Translations under genes and position numbers: made by a program
From: Acidiluteibacter sp963716125
Lineage (GTDB): Bacteria; Bacteroidota; Bacteroidia; Flavobacteriales_E; Vicingaceae
Reading direction: 5' to 3'
NCBI GenBank assembly: GCA_963716125.1
Contig: OY970294.1
Span: forward strand, 2,480,001 to 2,544,000
DNA length: 64,000 nucleotides
Notes under the pieces: generated by a model
The model's database searches: none
Seen by the model: the letters and a program-made list of their open reading frames with translations, nothing else
Told to the model about the DNA's origin: nothing
Part shown: positions 1 to 9,499 of the stretch, in pieces
Numbering within the stretch: the first letter of the stretch is position 1
Layout: every line of letters starts with the position of its first letter

Positions 1-1
1 T

Positions 2-571
2 TATTTAATGTCACGAAAAGTAAAAAACGGTAAAATAGAAGCCTTAGATTTGAGTCCAAAATCAATTGAGTATGCCCAATCAAATTTAAAGCAATCTAAT
101 ATTGAATTTACTGCAGCTAATATTTTAGATTCAAAAGAATTTTTACCAAGAAATGGTCCTTTTGATAAGATTACTTTATTTGATGTAATTGAGCATATTC
201 CATTGGACGATCATCCTGAACTTTTTCAGAAGATAAGTGGTTGGATGGATGATGATTCAAGTCTTTTAATTAACATCCCTAATCCTAGATCTATTATTTA
301 CGATCAAGAACATAATCCTGATGCCTTACAGGAAGTTGATCAAGCCATATTTTTGGATCAATTAACTTCCAATCTTTCAAAAGCTTCTTTAGAAGTAGAA
401 CAATTTGAAACTTATAGCATTTGGATGAAAAATGATTATAATTTTATAGTTGTCAAAAAATGTAAGGATTTTGAAGAACATCTTTTGAGAGATCAACAGA
501 CCATCAAAGAGAAAATTATACTTCGATTGAAAAGAGATTTCAGAAGAATTTCTAATCGTTATCCTAGATAG
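2..571 (+). CDS. Class I SAM-dependent methyltransferase, 5' end cut by the window
   Basis: The frame is open from base 2, so the protein begins outside the window and the ATG at base 8 is probably internal. The visible part starts at the second strand of a Rossmann methyltransferase fold: IEALDLS has the acidic residue expected to bind the SAM ribose. It continues through FDKITLFDVIEHI, the post-motif-I region typical of methyltransf_11/23-type enzymes. The glycine-rich motif I must lie upstream. The last 40 residues are basic and helical. The substrate cannot be read from the sequence. Similar small-molecule or glycolipid methyltransferases are common in Bacteroidota. A Crp/Fnr gene follows after 15 bases. 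Confidence 0.7.
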   Translation, partial: YLMSRKVKNGKIEALDLSPKSIEYAQSNLKQSNIEFTAANILDSKEFLPRNGPFDKITLFDVIEHIPLDDHPELFQKISGWMDDDSSLLINIPNPRSIIYDQEHNPDALQEVDQAIFLDQLTSNLSKASLEVEQFETYSIWMKNDYNFIVVKKCKDFEEHLLRDQQTIKEKIILRLKRDFRRISNRYPR

Positions 572-586
572 TAATTCATTGATAAT

Positions 587-1123
587 ATGAATATAATTAA
601 TGAATTATATAATCAAATAGATGCACAAAATCTTTGGGATAAAACGCTAGCTTTAAAAAGAAATGATAACCTGAAACTACAAGGAACAATCGATACTCAT
701 TTATATTACATTGTTTCAGGAAGTCTTAAACTTTCTATAATGATTGGAGATGAAGAACAAATTATTCGTTTTGGATATAAAGATAATTTTATCACCGCAT
801 TAGATAGTTTCATTACAGAAAAAGCCTCTCCTTTTATTTTTCAAGCCATTAAGAAGACTGAAATCAAGGTTATTACCAAATCAGCTTATTTAGAATTAAT
901 CCTACAAAGTGAGGAAAATAAAATGATGTGGGATAAATTATTAGAACAGCTAATTTTACAACAATTAGAAAGAGAAATAGATATTCTAACAACCAATCCA
1001 AAAGCTCGATATGAAAGAGTTTTAGCTAGAAGTCCACAGTTATTTCAAGAAATTCCACATAAATACATTGCCTCCTATTTAAGAATGACGCCTGAAACAC
1101 TTTCACGACTTCAAAAATCTTGA
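587..1123 (+). CDS. Crp/Fnr family transcriptional regulator
   Basis: This is a 178-residue protein with a cyclic-nucleotide-binding-type beta roll over about residues 25-115; LYYIVSGSLKLS and the following strands fit this fold. A short C-terminal helix-turn-helix is recognisable by HKYIASYLRMTPETLSRLQKS, which matches the Crp recognition helix pattern (I-A-x-x-L-x-x-T-x-E-T-L-S-R). The effector is unknown because the phosphate-binding cassette of true cAMP receptors is not evident. It follows the truncated methyltransferase closely and precedes a DinB-like gene on the same strand. Many Bacteroidota Crp-like regulators of this length sit beside a gene they control. Confidence 0.82.
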   Translation: MNIINELYNQIDAQNLWDKTLALKRNDNLKLQGTIDTHLYYIVSGSLKLSIMIGDEEQIIRFGYKDNFITALDSFITEKASPFIFQAIKKTEIKVITKSAYLELILQSEENKMMWDKLLEQLILQQLEREIDILTTNPKARYERVLARSPQLFQEIPHKYIASYLRMTPETLSRLQKS

Positions 1124-1179
1124 TTTCAATCAATATCTATTCATAAAATAATAGTGAGATTTGTCTTAAAATTATACAG

Positions 1180-1716
1180 ATGGATTCAGAAAAACTAATC
1201 AATGAGCTAATTGATATTACCAAAGCAAATAAAGAAGCAACTGAATTATTTCTTAAGCAGCCAATTGATACATTAAATTTTAAGAAATCTACTGACAGTT
1301 GGAGTATTTTAGAATGTATTGAACATTTAAACCGTTACGGTAATTTTTATATTCCTGAAATTAAAAAACAAATAGCAAAGTCAACACATTCTAAATCAAA
1401 TACTTTCAACAGCGGTATTTTAGGTAATTATTTTGCCAAAAGTATGTTCCCGAAAGAGAAATTGAATAAAATGAAAACCTTTCAATCGATGAATCCAAAC
1501 AATAGTTCGCTCGATACTAATGTATTGAATGTTTTTCTTGACCAACAAGATCAATTGATTGAATTGTTAAGTTTAGCTAAACTTAAAGATTTAAAGAAAA
1601 TAAAAACTTCTATATCCATTTCAAAATGGATTAGATTGCGATTAGGAGATACATTTAGAGTTGTGATTTATCATAATCTAAGACATGTGGAGCAGGCAAA
1701 TAATTTGTTAGACTAA
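1180..1716 (+). CDS. DinB-like (DinB_2 superfamily) protein
   Basis: This is a 178-residue all-helical protein. The DinB four-helix fold is indicated by WSILECIEHLNRYG (His49) in the second helix and HNLRHVEQ (His165, His169) in the last helix. Together these give the three-histidine metal site of the YfiT/DinB group. Family members include thiol transferases such as bacillithiol transferase and many proteins of unknown role. The substrate cannot be assigned here. It lies 56 bases after the Crp-like gene and may be co-transcribed with it. Confidence 0.75.
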   Translation: MDSEKLINELIDITKANKEATELFLKQPIDTLNFKKSTDSWSILECIEHLNRYGNFYIPEIKKQIAKSTHSKSNTFNSGILGNYFAKSMFPKEKLNKMKTFQSMNPNNSSLDTNVLNVFLDQQDQLIELLSLAKLKDLKKIKTSISISKWIRLRLGDTFRVVIYHNLRHVEQANNLLD

Positions 1717-1850
1717 GGTTAGAAATAGGTTTTGGAAAGTAATGATTATTTATACTTATTGAAATAATTTTAAATAACAATTCTTTATTATGCTTTGTTT
1801 TATTCTTGAATTAGTTAAATTTGAAATTCAATGATAATTTAAAATAACAT

Positions 1851-3503
1851 TTGGTGTATTGGATTTTAGCCATCATTTCTCTTCTGATCATCATTTCAAT
1901 AGTTGGTTACTATTCTAGAAAAAATAAATTAAAGAAGTTACAATTTAATCATATTCAAAATTGGGGTAAAGCTAAGGAAGAAGAATACTTTAGCTTTTAC
2001 AGTATTAAACAATATTTTGAAAATAACATTCATAAAAATCAAGCTTATCATCTTATTTCTGATAGAATTTGTAAGGATTTAGATTTTGATGAAGTATTTA
2101 AATTTATTGATAGAACATCTTCTAAGGTTGGTCAGCAATATTTATATTTTAAACTAAGGACAATAGGTACAATTGAAGAATTGAAGAAGTTTGATTTACT
2201 TACTACTTTGTTTGTAAACAATAAGGAAGTAAGGCTTAAAAGCCAACTCAATTTATCAAAGATTAATTCAGATAACTCTTATGATTTAGAAAAAATAATC
2301 AATGGGAAACCAATTGAAAAACCTACATTTTTAAAGTTTATTTATCTCTCCTCATTAACTTCTGTTCTATTAGTAATTCTAACTTTTTTCAATCCAATCT
2401 TCTCATTTTTTTTAATTCCTATATTTTTTATCAATTCTATTTTCCATTATAAAAATAAAGAAAATGTATCCTATTATATTAGTGGTGTAAATCAACTTTC
2501 CAAAGCATTGAAAGTTGGCAAAGAACTTTCTAAATATGATGATATTAATCAACACTTTAAGGACTTATCTTTTATAAAGAAAGTAAATACTATCAAAACA
2601 AAAACAAATTTCATTGGATTTGAAAAACAATTAAGTAATGAATTTGCAGTTTTTTTTTGGTTTATTATTGAACTATTTAAAATCCAGTTTATGCTGGAAT
2701 ATATTATATTTTTTAGTTTCGTTGATTCTATAAAAAAAGAAAAAAATAGTATCGATAAGCTGTTTCAATTTATTGGTGAAATTGATTCAGCAATCTCTAC
2801 TGCATCTTTAAAATCATGTGAACTAACTCATTGTAAACCTACGTTTACTTTAAATAAACAAATTATAACGAAAGAAATACAACATCCGTTGATTGAAAAT
2901 TGTATTCCCAATAATTTAAGCCTTCTAAATAAAAGTTTATTGTTGACTGGTTCAAATATGTCAGGTAAAACAACTTTTATAAGAACTGTGGCAATAAATT
3001 CTATCCTAGCCCAAACTTTAAATATTTGTTTTGCAAAAAAATACTCGGCTCCTTTCTTTAAGGTTTATACTTCTATCAGAATTTCTGATGATCTGATTGA
3101 AGATACCAGTTATTATTTGAAGGAAGTTTTAATAATTAAAGAACTTATTGAAGCCTCAAAAAATGAAAATTCTTGTTTATTTATATTAGATGAAATATTT
3201 AAAGGAACCAATACAATTGAACGAATATCAGGTGGAAAAGCAATCTTATCGTTTCTAAACAAAGAAAATCATATTGTTTTAGTTTCAACACACGATATAG
3301 AATTAACGGAGCTCTTAGAAGATAATAATTTTGAACTTTTCCATTTTAATGAAAGTATTGAAAATGAAAAACTATTTTTTGACCACCAATTAAAAATAGG
3401 AAAATTGAAGACTAGAAATGCCATTAAAATTTTAGAATTATATGATTATCCAGATGAAATAATTAAAGATGCAAGAAAAACAGAAAATAATGAATTTAAT
3501 TAA
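1851..3503 (+). CDS. MutS-family ATPase-domain DNA-binding protein (short, MutS2/MSH-like)
   Basis: This 550-residue protein starts with one transmembrane segment (about residues 2-20, ILAIISLLIIISIVGYY). A core with a second hydrophobic pair (about 160-200) follows, then a C-terminal MutS ATPase domain. The Walker A motif is GSNMSGKTT (about residues 366-374), Walker B is FILDEIFKGTN (about 443-453), and STHD (about 480) is the usual MutS switch. The mismatch-recognition domain of true MutS is absent. Membrane-anchored MutS-like proteins of 550-600 residues are common in Bacteroidota, and their role is unknown. The start is TTG 1851 or GTG 1854, because no ATG lies upstream. Confidence 0.82.
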   Translation: MVYWILAIISLLIIISIVGYYSRKNKLKKLQFNHIQNWGKAKEEEYFSFYSIKQYFENNIHKNQAYHLISDRICKDLDFDEVFKFIDRTSSKVGQQYLYFKLRTIGTIEELKKFDLLTTLFVNNKEVRLKSQLNLSKINSDNSYDLEKIINGKPIEKPTFLKFIYLSSLTSVLLVILTFFNPIFSFFLIPIFFINSIFHYKNKENVSYYISGVNQLSKALKVGKELSKYDDINQHFKDLSFIKKVNTIKTKTNFIGFEKQLSNEFAVFFWFIIELFKIQFMLEYIIFFSFVDSIKKEKNSIDKLFQFIGEIDSAISTASLKSCELTHCKPTFTLNKQIITKEIQHPLIENCIPNNLSLLNKSLLLTGSNMSGKTTFIRTVAINSILAQTLNICFAKKYSAPFFKVYTSIRISDDLIEDTSYYLKEVLIIKELIEASKNENSCLFILDEIFKGTNTIERISGGKAILSFLNKENHIVLVSTHDIELTELLEDNNFELFHFNESIENEKLFFDHQLKIGKLKTRNAIKILELYDYPDEIIKDARKTENNEFN

Positions 3504-3647
3504 TTATCAAAGTGTTATGAATAGTTTTATTTAATTACAAATTAAATAATTTTAGAAAAAAGATTAGATTAATCTGCTGAAATTAATTGAAGTTGTATAT
3601 TTATGACCTAATTGCAACGAAAGTGTGAATACATAAAATAAAAAAGT

Positions 3648-4145
3648 ATGAAAAGAGTATTAGCACCAATTTTACTATTTACACTTCTAGCAAGCTGTAA
3701 TTCTAAGACAAAAAATATGACAAATAAAAAAAATCAAACAGAGACATCTATTGATAATACTCCTAAGGTAAAAGGTATTGGAGGAATCTTCTTTTATACA
3801 GACAATCCACAAGAAACGAAAGAATGGTACACAAAAAATTTAGGTCTTGAAATAAATGAATGGGGTTCATCGAGTTTTGAAACTAGAAATATAAACAGAC
3901 CTGAAGAGATAAATTCAATTCAGTGGAGTCCTTTCAAAAAGGGAGATGAATATTTCAGCCCTTCCAAAAAGGATTTTATGATCAATTATCAAGTTCAGAA
4001 TATTGAAGGACTTGTAAGCCAGCTAAAAGAAAACGGAGTTACCATACTTGACAGTATTACAACTTACGATTATGGAAAATTTATTCATATTATGGATTTA
4101 GAAGGTAATAAGATAGAACTATGGGAGCCTATTAACAATAAATAG
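3648..4145 (+). CDS. VOC (glyoxalase/bleomycin-resistance fold) lipoprotein
   Basis: The 165-residue product begins with a lipoprotein signal whose lipobox is LLASC (Cys17), so it is probably exported and lipid-anchored. From about residue 45 it has one vicinal-oxygen-chelate domain: IGGIFFYTDNPQETKEWYTKNLGLEI opens the fold and FIHIMDLEGNKIELWEP closes it, with the terminal Glu as a metal ligand. Lipid-anchored VOC proteins are less usual than cytosolic ones. Two further VOC genes follow on the same strand but are broken, so this appears to be the only intact member of a former three-gene cluster. Confidence 0.82.
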   Translation: MKRVLAPILLFTLLASCNSKTKNMTNKKNQTETSIDNTPKVKGIGGIFFYTDNPQETKEWYTKNLGLEINEWGSSSFETRNINRPEEINSIQWSPFKKGDEYFSPSKKDFMINYQVQNIEGLVSQLKENGVTILDSITTYDYGKFIHIMDLEGNKIELWEPINNK

Positions 4146-4162
4146 AAAAACAGGTATACTTT

Positions 4163-4580
4163 ATGAATAAATTATTTGATACCTATAAACCTGATGGATT
4201 TGGAACAGTAAATAGTTATTTATTCGTCGAAAAACCAATCGAACTCATTGATTTTCTAAAAAAGGCTTTTTATGCTGAAGAAATTAATCGTTCTACCGAT
4301 CCTAATAATTGAGATTTAGCCAATGTAATACTACAAATTGATAGCTCTTGTTTTATGATTAGCCAAGAAAAGAGGTCAATTTTTAAATATGCGAAGTGCT
4401 TTTTATTTGTATGTTAATGATGTGATTGAAATTCATGAAAGAGCAATAGCTAATGGAGCAAAAGTTGAGTTTGAACCTATGAAAATGGATTATGGAGATA
4501 GACAGTCAGGAATAATAGATCCAAGTGGTAACTGTTGGTGGATTTCAAAACGAATAGAAAACAAAGGTTATCACGATTAA
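4163..4580 (+). pseudogene. Decayed VOC/PhnB-like gene (in-frame stop plus frameshift)
   Basis: The frame starting at ATG 4163 reads a VOC-like N-terminus (MNKLFDTYKPDGFGTVNSYL) but meets TGA at 4310-4312, codon 50. Reading on in the same frame gives DLANVILQIDSSCFMISQ, a typical PhnB-like strand. The frame is then lost near 4365-4375 and continues as MRSAFYLYVNDVIEIHERA from 4389, ending DPSGNCWWISKR at 4580. One substitution-type stop and one indel are both needed to explain this. The gene is therefore inactive unless the sequence is wrong. It lies 17 bases after the intact VOC lipoprotein. Confidence 0.8.
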
Positions 4581-4590
4581 AACGAAAAAA

Positions 4591-4982
4591 ATGATGAAAA
4601 TAGATCCATTTATTGCAGTAAAGGATGTAAAATTAAGTGTTAAATGATATAAATCTGTTTTTGGATTTAAAAATGTACACGGAGGCGATGAATTTGCTCC
4701 TTTATTAAATCAGGATAACGAAATTATGCTTTGTCTTCATAAATGGGATGCACACGAACATCTCCTACCATGAAAAATCCAAATATTATTTCTGGCAATG
4801 GACTCATCCTCTATTTTAAAACTGATAATATGGAGGAAGTTAAAAATAATATTGAAAAAATAGGTTGGTCAATTGAAGAAGACATTCATTTAAATCCAAA
4901 CTCTACTAAAAGAGAATTTTCATTTCGAGACCCTAATGGTTATTATTTAACAGTTTCAGAATTTCATATTTATGAAGGTTGA
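4591..4982 (+). pseudogene. Decayed glyoxalase/bleomycin-resistance-like VOC gene
   Basis: ATG 4591 opens MMKIDPFIAVKDVKLSVK followed by TGA (4645-4647), then YKSVFGF. VOC proteins usually have Trp at this spot (SVKWYKSVFGF), so TGG to TGA is the simplest change. A second lesion near 4758-4772 shifts the frame from HKWDAHEH to PTMKNPNIISGNGL. The rest (from 4743 in the other frame) ends with FRDPNGYYLTVSEF, the normal C-terminal strand with its metal-ligand region. Remnants of almost the whole 130-residue domain remain, so decay is recent. Confidence 0.8.
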
Positions 4983-5082
4983 AATCCCGATAGCGATCGG
5001 ATAATGTTTTAATCCTATAATTATAGAATCAAGAGAATTTATCTTAAGTATATTTGACATTTAACCCGATACCTATTTTATT

Positions 5083-5505
5083 ATGCTTGATGAATTAAAA
5101 AAATATAAATCGAATGGTCACTTTTTTGTAAATAATGATAGTGATTTAAAAAAAGTATGCAATGCCCCCAAAAAAGGATTTGGTATATATGTTATTTATC
5201 AACTTAGCCGAGGAAAAATAGAATTAATTTACATTGAATCTTCAGGGAAAATAAAACTAAAGGGAAAAAAAATACAAGGTGTAGGAATCTATGACAGTAT
5301 AGTTCATGAAAAACAATTTGGTGATATTAGATCCAATTCTTGGATAGCAAAAATGAAAGCTGAAAACATTGATGCTTTTGATGTATATTGGTTCGAAACT
5401 TTTAACGATGAACACAATGACCTTCCAAATATGGTGAAAGGTCTATTTATTCAATCTCATTTTGAATGGCATGGCACGTTACCTAAGTGGAATGAGGAAT
5501 TTTAA
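5083..5505 (+). CDS. GIY-YIG-like domain protein of unknown role
   Basis: This is a 140-residue protein. After a 30-residue lead, GFGIYVIYQLSRGKIELIYIESSGKI resembles the two strands of the GIY-YIG nuclease fold (GIY ... YIG), with Glu replacing the usual Gly of YIG. The catalytic Arg and Glu are not clearly placed, so it may be an inactive or diverged member. It is not related in sequence to the short GIY-YIG proteins at 16.7-19.0 kb. It stands alone between the decayed VOC genes and the convergent efflux operon. The family is inferred from the motif only. Confidence 0.5.
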   Translation: MLDELKKYKSNGHFFVNNDSDLKKVCNAPKKGFGIYVIYQLSRGKIELIYIESSGKIKLKGKKIQGVGIYDSIVHEKQFGDIRSNSWIAKMKAENIDAFDVYWFETFNDEHNDLPNMVKGLFIQSHFEWHGTLPKWNEEF

Positions 5506-5512
5506 AAGAAAC

Positions 5513-7087
5513 TTAATCTTTTGTTTTAACAGTTTTATCTGACCTTTTTTTAATCAATAATACAAAAGGAACACAAATTAGAAACAGTATTCCTAAATAG
5601 AGAAATATATCCATATAAGCCAAAACAGTACTTTGCTTACTGATATTGAATTCCATTAATTTATATGCTTTTTGTAATGCTTCATTAAAGCTATATCCTT
5701 TTGATATAAACATTTGCTGAAAAGCATGAATTCTTGCTTGCACTTGTTCATTTACAGCTGTTATTTTAGGAATGAGATCCATTCTATGTTGAAGATTAAA
5801 TCTATAAATCAAAGTAGTGATGATTGCAATCCCAAAGGAACCGCCTAGTTGTCGCATCATACCGGTAAAGGCTGCCCCTTCTCCTATATCCTTGCCATGA
5901 AGCGTAGAAAGTGCTAAAGTTGTAATGGGTACGAAAAGGAGTCCCAAACCTAATCCTCTTACAACTAATGGCCAAAACATGTGTTCAGAACCCGTATCAG
6001 GAGTAATGATGTTGAACATCCAGAAACTATAAATAAAGAAAATAATAAATCCAAAAGCTGCTAATATTTTGTGTGAAACGCCTTTTTCCAGTAACTTTCC
6101 AATGATTGGCATCATTAAACCTGTGGTAATTGAACTCGGAATCAAAAGTAATCCTGCATCTGTGGCTGTCCATCCTAATACCGATTGAGTGTAAATAGGA
6201 ATAATAAATGTGGAACCAAAAAGCCCGAATCCCAAAATAAAAGTAAGTATGGTTCCTATTCTTAAATTGCTATTTTTCAGAACTCTTAAATTTACAATTG
6301 GATGTTCGTAAACCATTTCTCTCCATATAAAAAATATTAATCCAAATACAGAAAGTAAACTTAAAATTACAATGGTTGTGTTTTCAAACCAATCATCTTG
6401 TTGCCCATGTTCCAATACAAATTGAAGGGAACCAATAAAAATTATCAATAATATAATTCCTATCCAGTCCACCTGTTTTGCCTTTAGTTTCTCTCCATAT
6501 TTAGGACTTCTAACATACAGTATGGTAAGAATAGTAGCTATAATACCAATTGGAATATTTATATAAAATATGAAAGGCCAAGAGAAATTATCGACAATAT
6601 AACCACCTAATGGAGGGCCTAAAGTAGGGCCTACAATTATTCCCATTCCGTAAATAGCTTGAGCCATTCCTCTTTTTGCAGTTGGGTAACTTTCTGTTAT
6701 AATGGTTTGTGCAGTAACTAATAATGCGCCACCACCTAGGCCTTGTATAAATCTAAAAACTACTAATTCCCAAATATTGGTGGCATTACCGCACAAAAAA
6801 GATGCGACAGTAAAGATAATGATACTAGCTGCAAAGTAATTTCTACGTCCAAATTGCTTGGACAACCAACTGGTCATTGGTATTACTATTACATTGGCTA
6901 TAGCATAAGCAGTAATAACCCATGCAACATCATTTAAAGTAGCACCCAAGCTACCTTTCATATCATTCAATGCAACATTTACAATAGTGGTATCCACTAT
7001 TTCTAAAAGTGCACATAATATAGCAGTAACTGTTATAATTACACGTCTAAATCCGTATTCAACTAAACTATCTTCTTCCTTTAACAT
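5513..7087 (-). CDS. DHA2-family MFS efflux permease (EmrB-like)
   Basis: This 524-residue polytopic protein has about 14 predicted membrane segments, the number expected for DHA2 drug:H+ antiporters. Motif C-like GIIVGPTLGPPLGGYIVD is present (around residues 148-165). So is the motif A-like stretch WLSKQFGRRNYF (about 74-85) and the motif D1 region LLEIVDTTIVNVALNDMKG (about 22-40). It is the last gene of a leftward operon, 2 bases after the HlyD-like gene. With that membrane-fusion protein and the TolC-like channel it should form an EmrAB-TolC-type pump expelling hydrophobic compounds. The actual substrate is unknown. Confidence 0.93.
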   Translation of the reverse strand: MLKEEDSLVEYGFRRVIITVTAILCALLEIVDTTIVNVALNDMKGSLGATLNDVAWVITAYAIANVIVIPMTSWLSKQFGRRNYFAASIIIFTVASFLCGNATNIWELVVFRFIQGLGGGALLVTAQTIITESYPTAKRGMAQAIYGMGIIVGPTLGPPLGGYIVDNFSWPFIFYINIPIGIIATILTILYVRSPKYGEKLKAKQVDWIGIILLIIFIGSLQFVLEHGQQDDWFENTTIVILSLLSVFGLIFFIWREMVYEHPIVNLRVLKNSNLRIGTILTFILGFGLFGSTFIIPIYTQSVLGWTATDAGLLLIPSSITTGLMMPIIGKLLEKGVSHKILAAFGFIIFFIYSFWMFNIITPDTGSEHMFWPLVVRGLGLGLLFVPITTLALSTLHGKDIGEGAAFTGMMRQLGGSFGIAIITTLIYRFNLQHRMDLIPKITAVNEQVQARIHAFQQMFISKGYSFNEALQKAYKLMEFNISKQSTVLAYMDIFLYLGILFLICVPFVLLIKKRSDKTVKTKD

Positions 7088-7089
7088 AT

Positions 7090-8172
7090 TTACTTCAAAT
7101 GCACATCAATATCAGCGTTCATCCCTGATTTCAATTTTTCCATCAAACCTTCATCATTGTCTTTTGTAAATGTAATTTTGACAGGTAAACGTTGGATAGT
7201 TTTAACAAAATTCCCAGTCGCATTATCGGGAGGAAGTAATGAAAATCTCGCGCCTGTAGCTGGTGAAAAAGTAGCAATCACTCCCTTAAATGTATTTGAT
7301 GGATAGGCATCTACTACAATTTCTACTTCCTGTCCTATCTCCATTTTTTCCAGTTGAGTTTCTTTAAAATTGGCTACTACCCATTTTTTGTCAGAATTGA
7401 TGAGATAAAATAATGATTGTCCTGGTTGCACAAATTGCCCTCCCAAAATATTAACAGTAGATAGCTCTCCATCATTTGGAGCAGTTACGATGGTATAATC
7501 TAAATTTAGTTGAGCTGCATTAACCATTGCAAGTGCACTTTTTACATTTGCTTCAGCCACTGCCACTTGTTTTTGAGATATAATAGTTTGAGCTTGAGAT
7601 GCTTTTAAGTTACTACTGCGTCCAACTTTTTGAGCTTCCAAAACCTTTAAATGATTCTCTGCTTCTTGTTTTGCAGCTAATGCTTTCTCAAACTGTTGTT
7701 TAGTAATTGATTTATTCTCATATAAATTATTGTAACGATCAAAATCATTTTGGGCTCGCCACAATTGAATTTTTGCAGAAGTAATTGTTTCGGTTGCGGT
7801 GGTTACCTGCGCTTTTGAAGCTTCAGTATTTGCTTGATAAGAACCTATACTAGCCTCGGATACTGCCAATTGACTTTCTACAGCAGCTAAATTTGCTTCT
7901 GCCTGAGCTTTTTTAATTTGATAATCTCTTTGATCAATCGTGAATAAAGTATCTCCTTTTTTAACTTTTTGATTATCCTTTACATATATTTTATCAATAT
8001 AGCCTCCAACATGAGGAATAATTGCATTCATATTTTCCATTATCTGAGCATCATCAGTGTCTTCATGCGAAAATGAATGAATTATTTTAATAGCTCCAAA
8101 AGTACCTAGTACAAGGACTAGAACGAAAATAATAACAGTAAATTTTTTATTGGTTTTTTTCTTATTTTCCAT
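7090..8172 (-). CDS. HlyD/EmrA-family membrane-fusion (periplasmic adaptor) protein
   Basis: The 360-residue product has one N-terminal membrane anchor (about residues 10-30). A lipoyl half-motif (GYIDKIYVKDNQKVKKGDTL) follows, then a long alpha-helical hairpin rich in Ala/Gln/Glu (about 85-215). The second lipoyl half is YTIVTAPNDGELSTVNILGG, and a beta-barrel domain ends the protein. This order is diagnostic of HlyD/EmrA adaptors. It would bridge the DHA2 permease encoded 2 bases downstream to the TolC-like channel encoded 10 bases upstream. There is no sign of truncation. Confidence 0.93.
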   Translation of the reverse strand: MENKKKTNKKFTVIIFVLVLVLGTFGAIKIIHSFSHEDTDDAQIMENMNAIIPHVGGYIDKIYVKDNQKVKKGDTLFTIDQRDYQIKKAQAEANLAAVESQLAVSEASIGSYQANTEASKAQVTTATETITSAKIQLWRAQNDFDRYNNLYENKSITKQQFEKALAAKQEAENHLKVLEAQKVGRSSNLKASQAQTIISQKQVAVAEANVKSALAMVNAAQLNLDYTIVTAPNDGELSTVNILGGQFVQPGQSLFYLINSDKKWVVANFKETQLEKMEIGQEVEIVVDAYPSNTFKGVIATFSPATGARFSLLPPDNATGNFVKTIQRLPVKITFTKDNDEGLMEKLKSGMNADIDVHLK

Positions 8173-8182
8173 TTTTTAAGCC

Positions 8183-9499
8183 TTATAAATTTAATTTTTC
8201 AATTAGGTTTCCTTCTGCTTTCATCAAATCAAAATATTTTAGATTAAGATCTGCTTTTGCATTTACTTTATTAATTCGTGCATTCAACTGTTCTGTATCT
8301 GCTTCTATTAAATCATTAATGTCAGACAAATCATTATCATATTTATCTTTAATAATTCTATAATTTTCGATTGCTTGCAGTTCTGATTTGCTATAAACTT
8401 CTAATTTTTTTAAAGCCAATTGATGTTCCTTTTTTGCATTTTCGACTTCAATTTTAATATGATCACTTAATATATTTGTTTGATAATGTATTTGTTCAGT
8501 TTGTTTTTTAGCTAATTGAACATTGTACCTTGTTCTAAAAATTCCAGCTAAATTGTATGAAAACCCAACCCCAACATTCATGGCATTTCGAACAGCTAGC
8601 GTGTTTTCAAGATCCAAATTTATATAACCACCAGTAAGCGATAATGAAGGATAATACTGGCTTTTAGCTATTTTTTTTTGATGTTCAAATTGCCGTTCCA
8701 TCAATTGCATCGACTTTAAATCTTGTCGATTGGTTTCTTTTTGCTCTTCCACCAATTGTATTTGATTTAAATCAGATTCTTGAGTTGTTACAACTGTATT
8801 TGGTGGTAATTTTAATTCCAAAACCATTTGAAAGTTAATCATGGCAGCATTTTTTTTTGCCTCTTCTAACTCTATTTCTACCTTTGCTTCTTGCAAATTT
8901 GCTTTCAATAAATCATTCTTAGCAATCAATTCATTTTCTTCCATTGCTGTCAAATCTTTTGTGCGTTGTTTTGCACTTTTCAAATTTTCTTGAATAATTT
9001 TAACAGCATTATTAGATTTATATAAATTGATATAATCATGAATAATTTGATTGGCAATGAGTTCCCTTTCATTTGCTGAAGTCAATTTCGAAGCTTGAAA
9101 ATGGAGATTCTCTGCTTTCACCGTATTTCTAATTTTAAATCCTGAAAACAAAGGAATCGAAACCGCTGCTTGAGTTAACCACAATTGATGTACATCAGGT
9201 TTTGGTGCATTTCCATTACCACCACTTCCACCGGAAGTAATTTTAATGGCAATATCTGCATTACTTAAATATTGATACTGCCCTGAGATTTTTAAGTCCG
9301 GATATTGAATCGTTTTGGTCATTTTTAGTCGATTTTCAGACTCAATTACTTTCAATTTAGAAACCATTGATTGATCGCTAGTATCTAAGGCTAATTGAAT
9401 GGCTTGTTTTAAGGTAATAGTAACTCCTTGTTGAGCATTACTATTAAAAAAAACAGCAATTAAGACAACCAAAAGACCTATTTTTTTTCTAATCTTCAT
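8183..9499 (-). CDS. TolC-family outer-membrane efflux protein
   Basis: The 438-residue protein starts with a Sec signal peptide (MKIRKKIGLLVVLIAVFFNSNAQ). It then has two repeats of long helices alternating with short beta stretches, as in OEP/TolC proteins. ITLKQAIQLALDTSDQ opens the first repeat, and SQYYPSLSLTGGYINLD marks the beta-barrel strand region in the second. It is the outer-membrane exit duct for the HlyD-like and DHA2-like proteins encoded downstream. Its start overlaps the end of the tetR-like gene by 11 bases, so translation is probably coupled. Confidence 0.93.
   Translation of the reverse strand: MKIRKKIGLLVVLIAVFFNSNAQQGVTITLKQAIQLALDTSDQSMVSKLKVIESENRLKMTKTIQYPDLKISGQYQYLSNADIAIKITSGGSGGNGNAPKPDVHQLWLTQAAVSIPLFSGFKIRNTVKAENLHFQASKLTSANERELIANQIIHDYINLYKSNNAVKIIQENLKSAKQRTKDLTAMEENELIAKNDLLKANLQEAKVEIELEEAKKNAAMINFQMVLELKLPPNTVVTTQESDLNQIQLVEEQKETNRQDLKSMQLMERQFEHQKKIAKSQYYPSLSLTGGYINLDLENTLAVRNAMNVGVGFSYNLAGIFRTRYNVQLAKKQTEQIHYQTNILSDHIKIEVENAKKEHQLALKKLEVYSKSELQAIENYRIIKDKYDNDLSDINDLIEADTEQLNARINKVNAKADLNLKYFDLMKAEGNLIEKLNL

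Noticed and set aside
4163..4982. TGA read as an amino acid in the VOC genes
   Set aside because: Both genes also have frame changes, and all other genes in the window use TGA only as stop or not at all.
4987..5000. Palindrome CCGATAGCGATCGG after the decayed VOC gene
   Set aside because: The stem has only five pairs and no T-run; it is too short to call a terminator or repeat.
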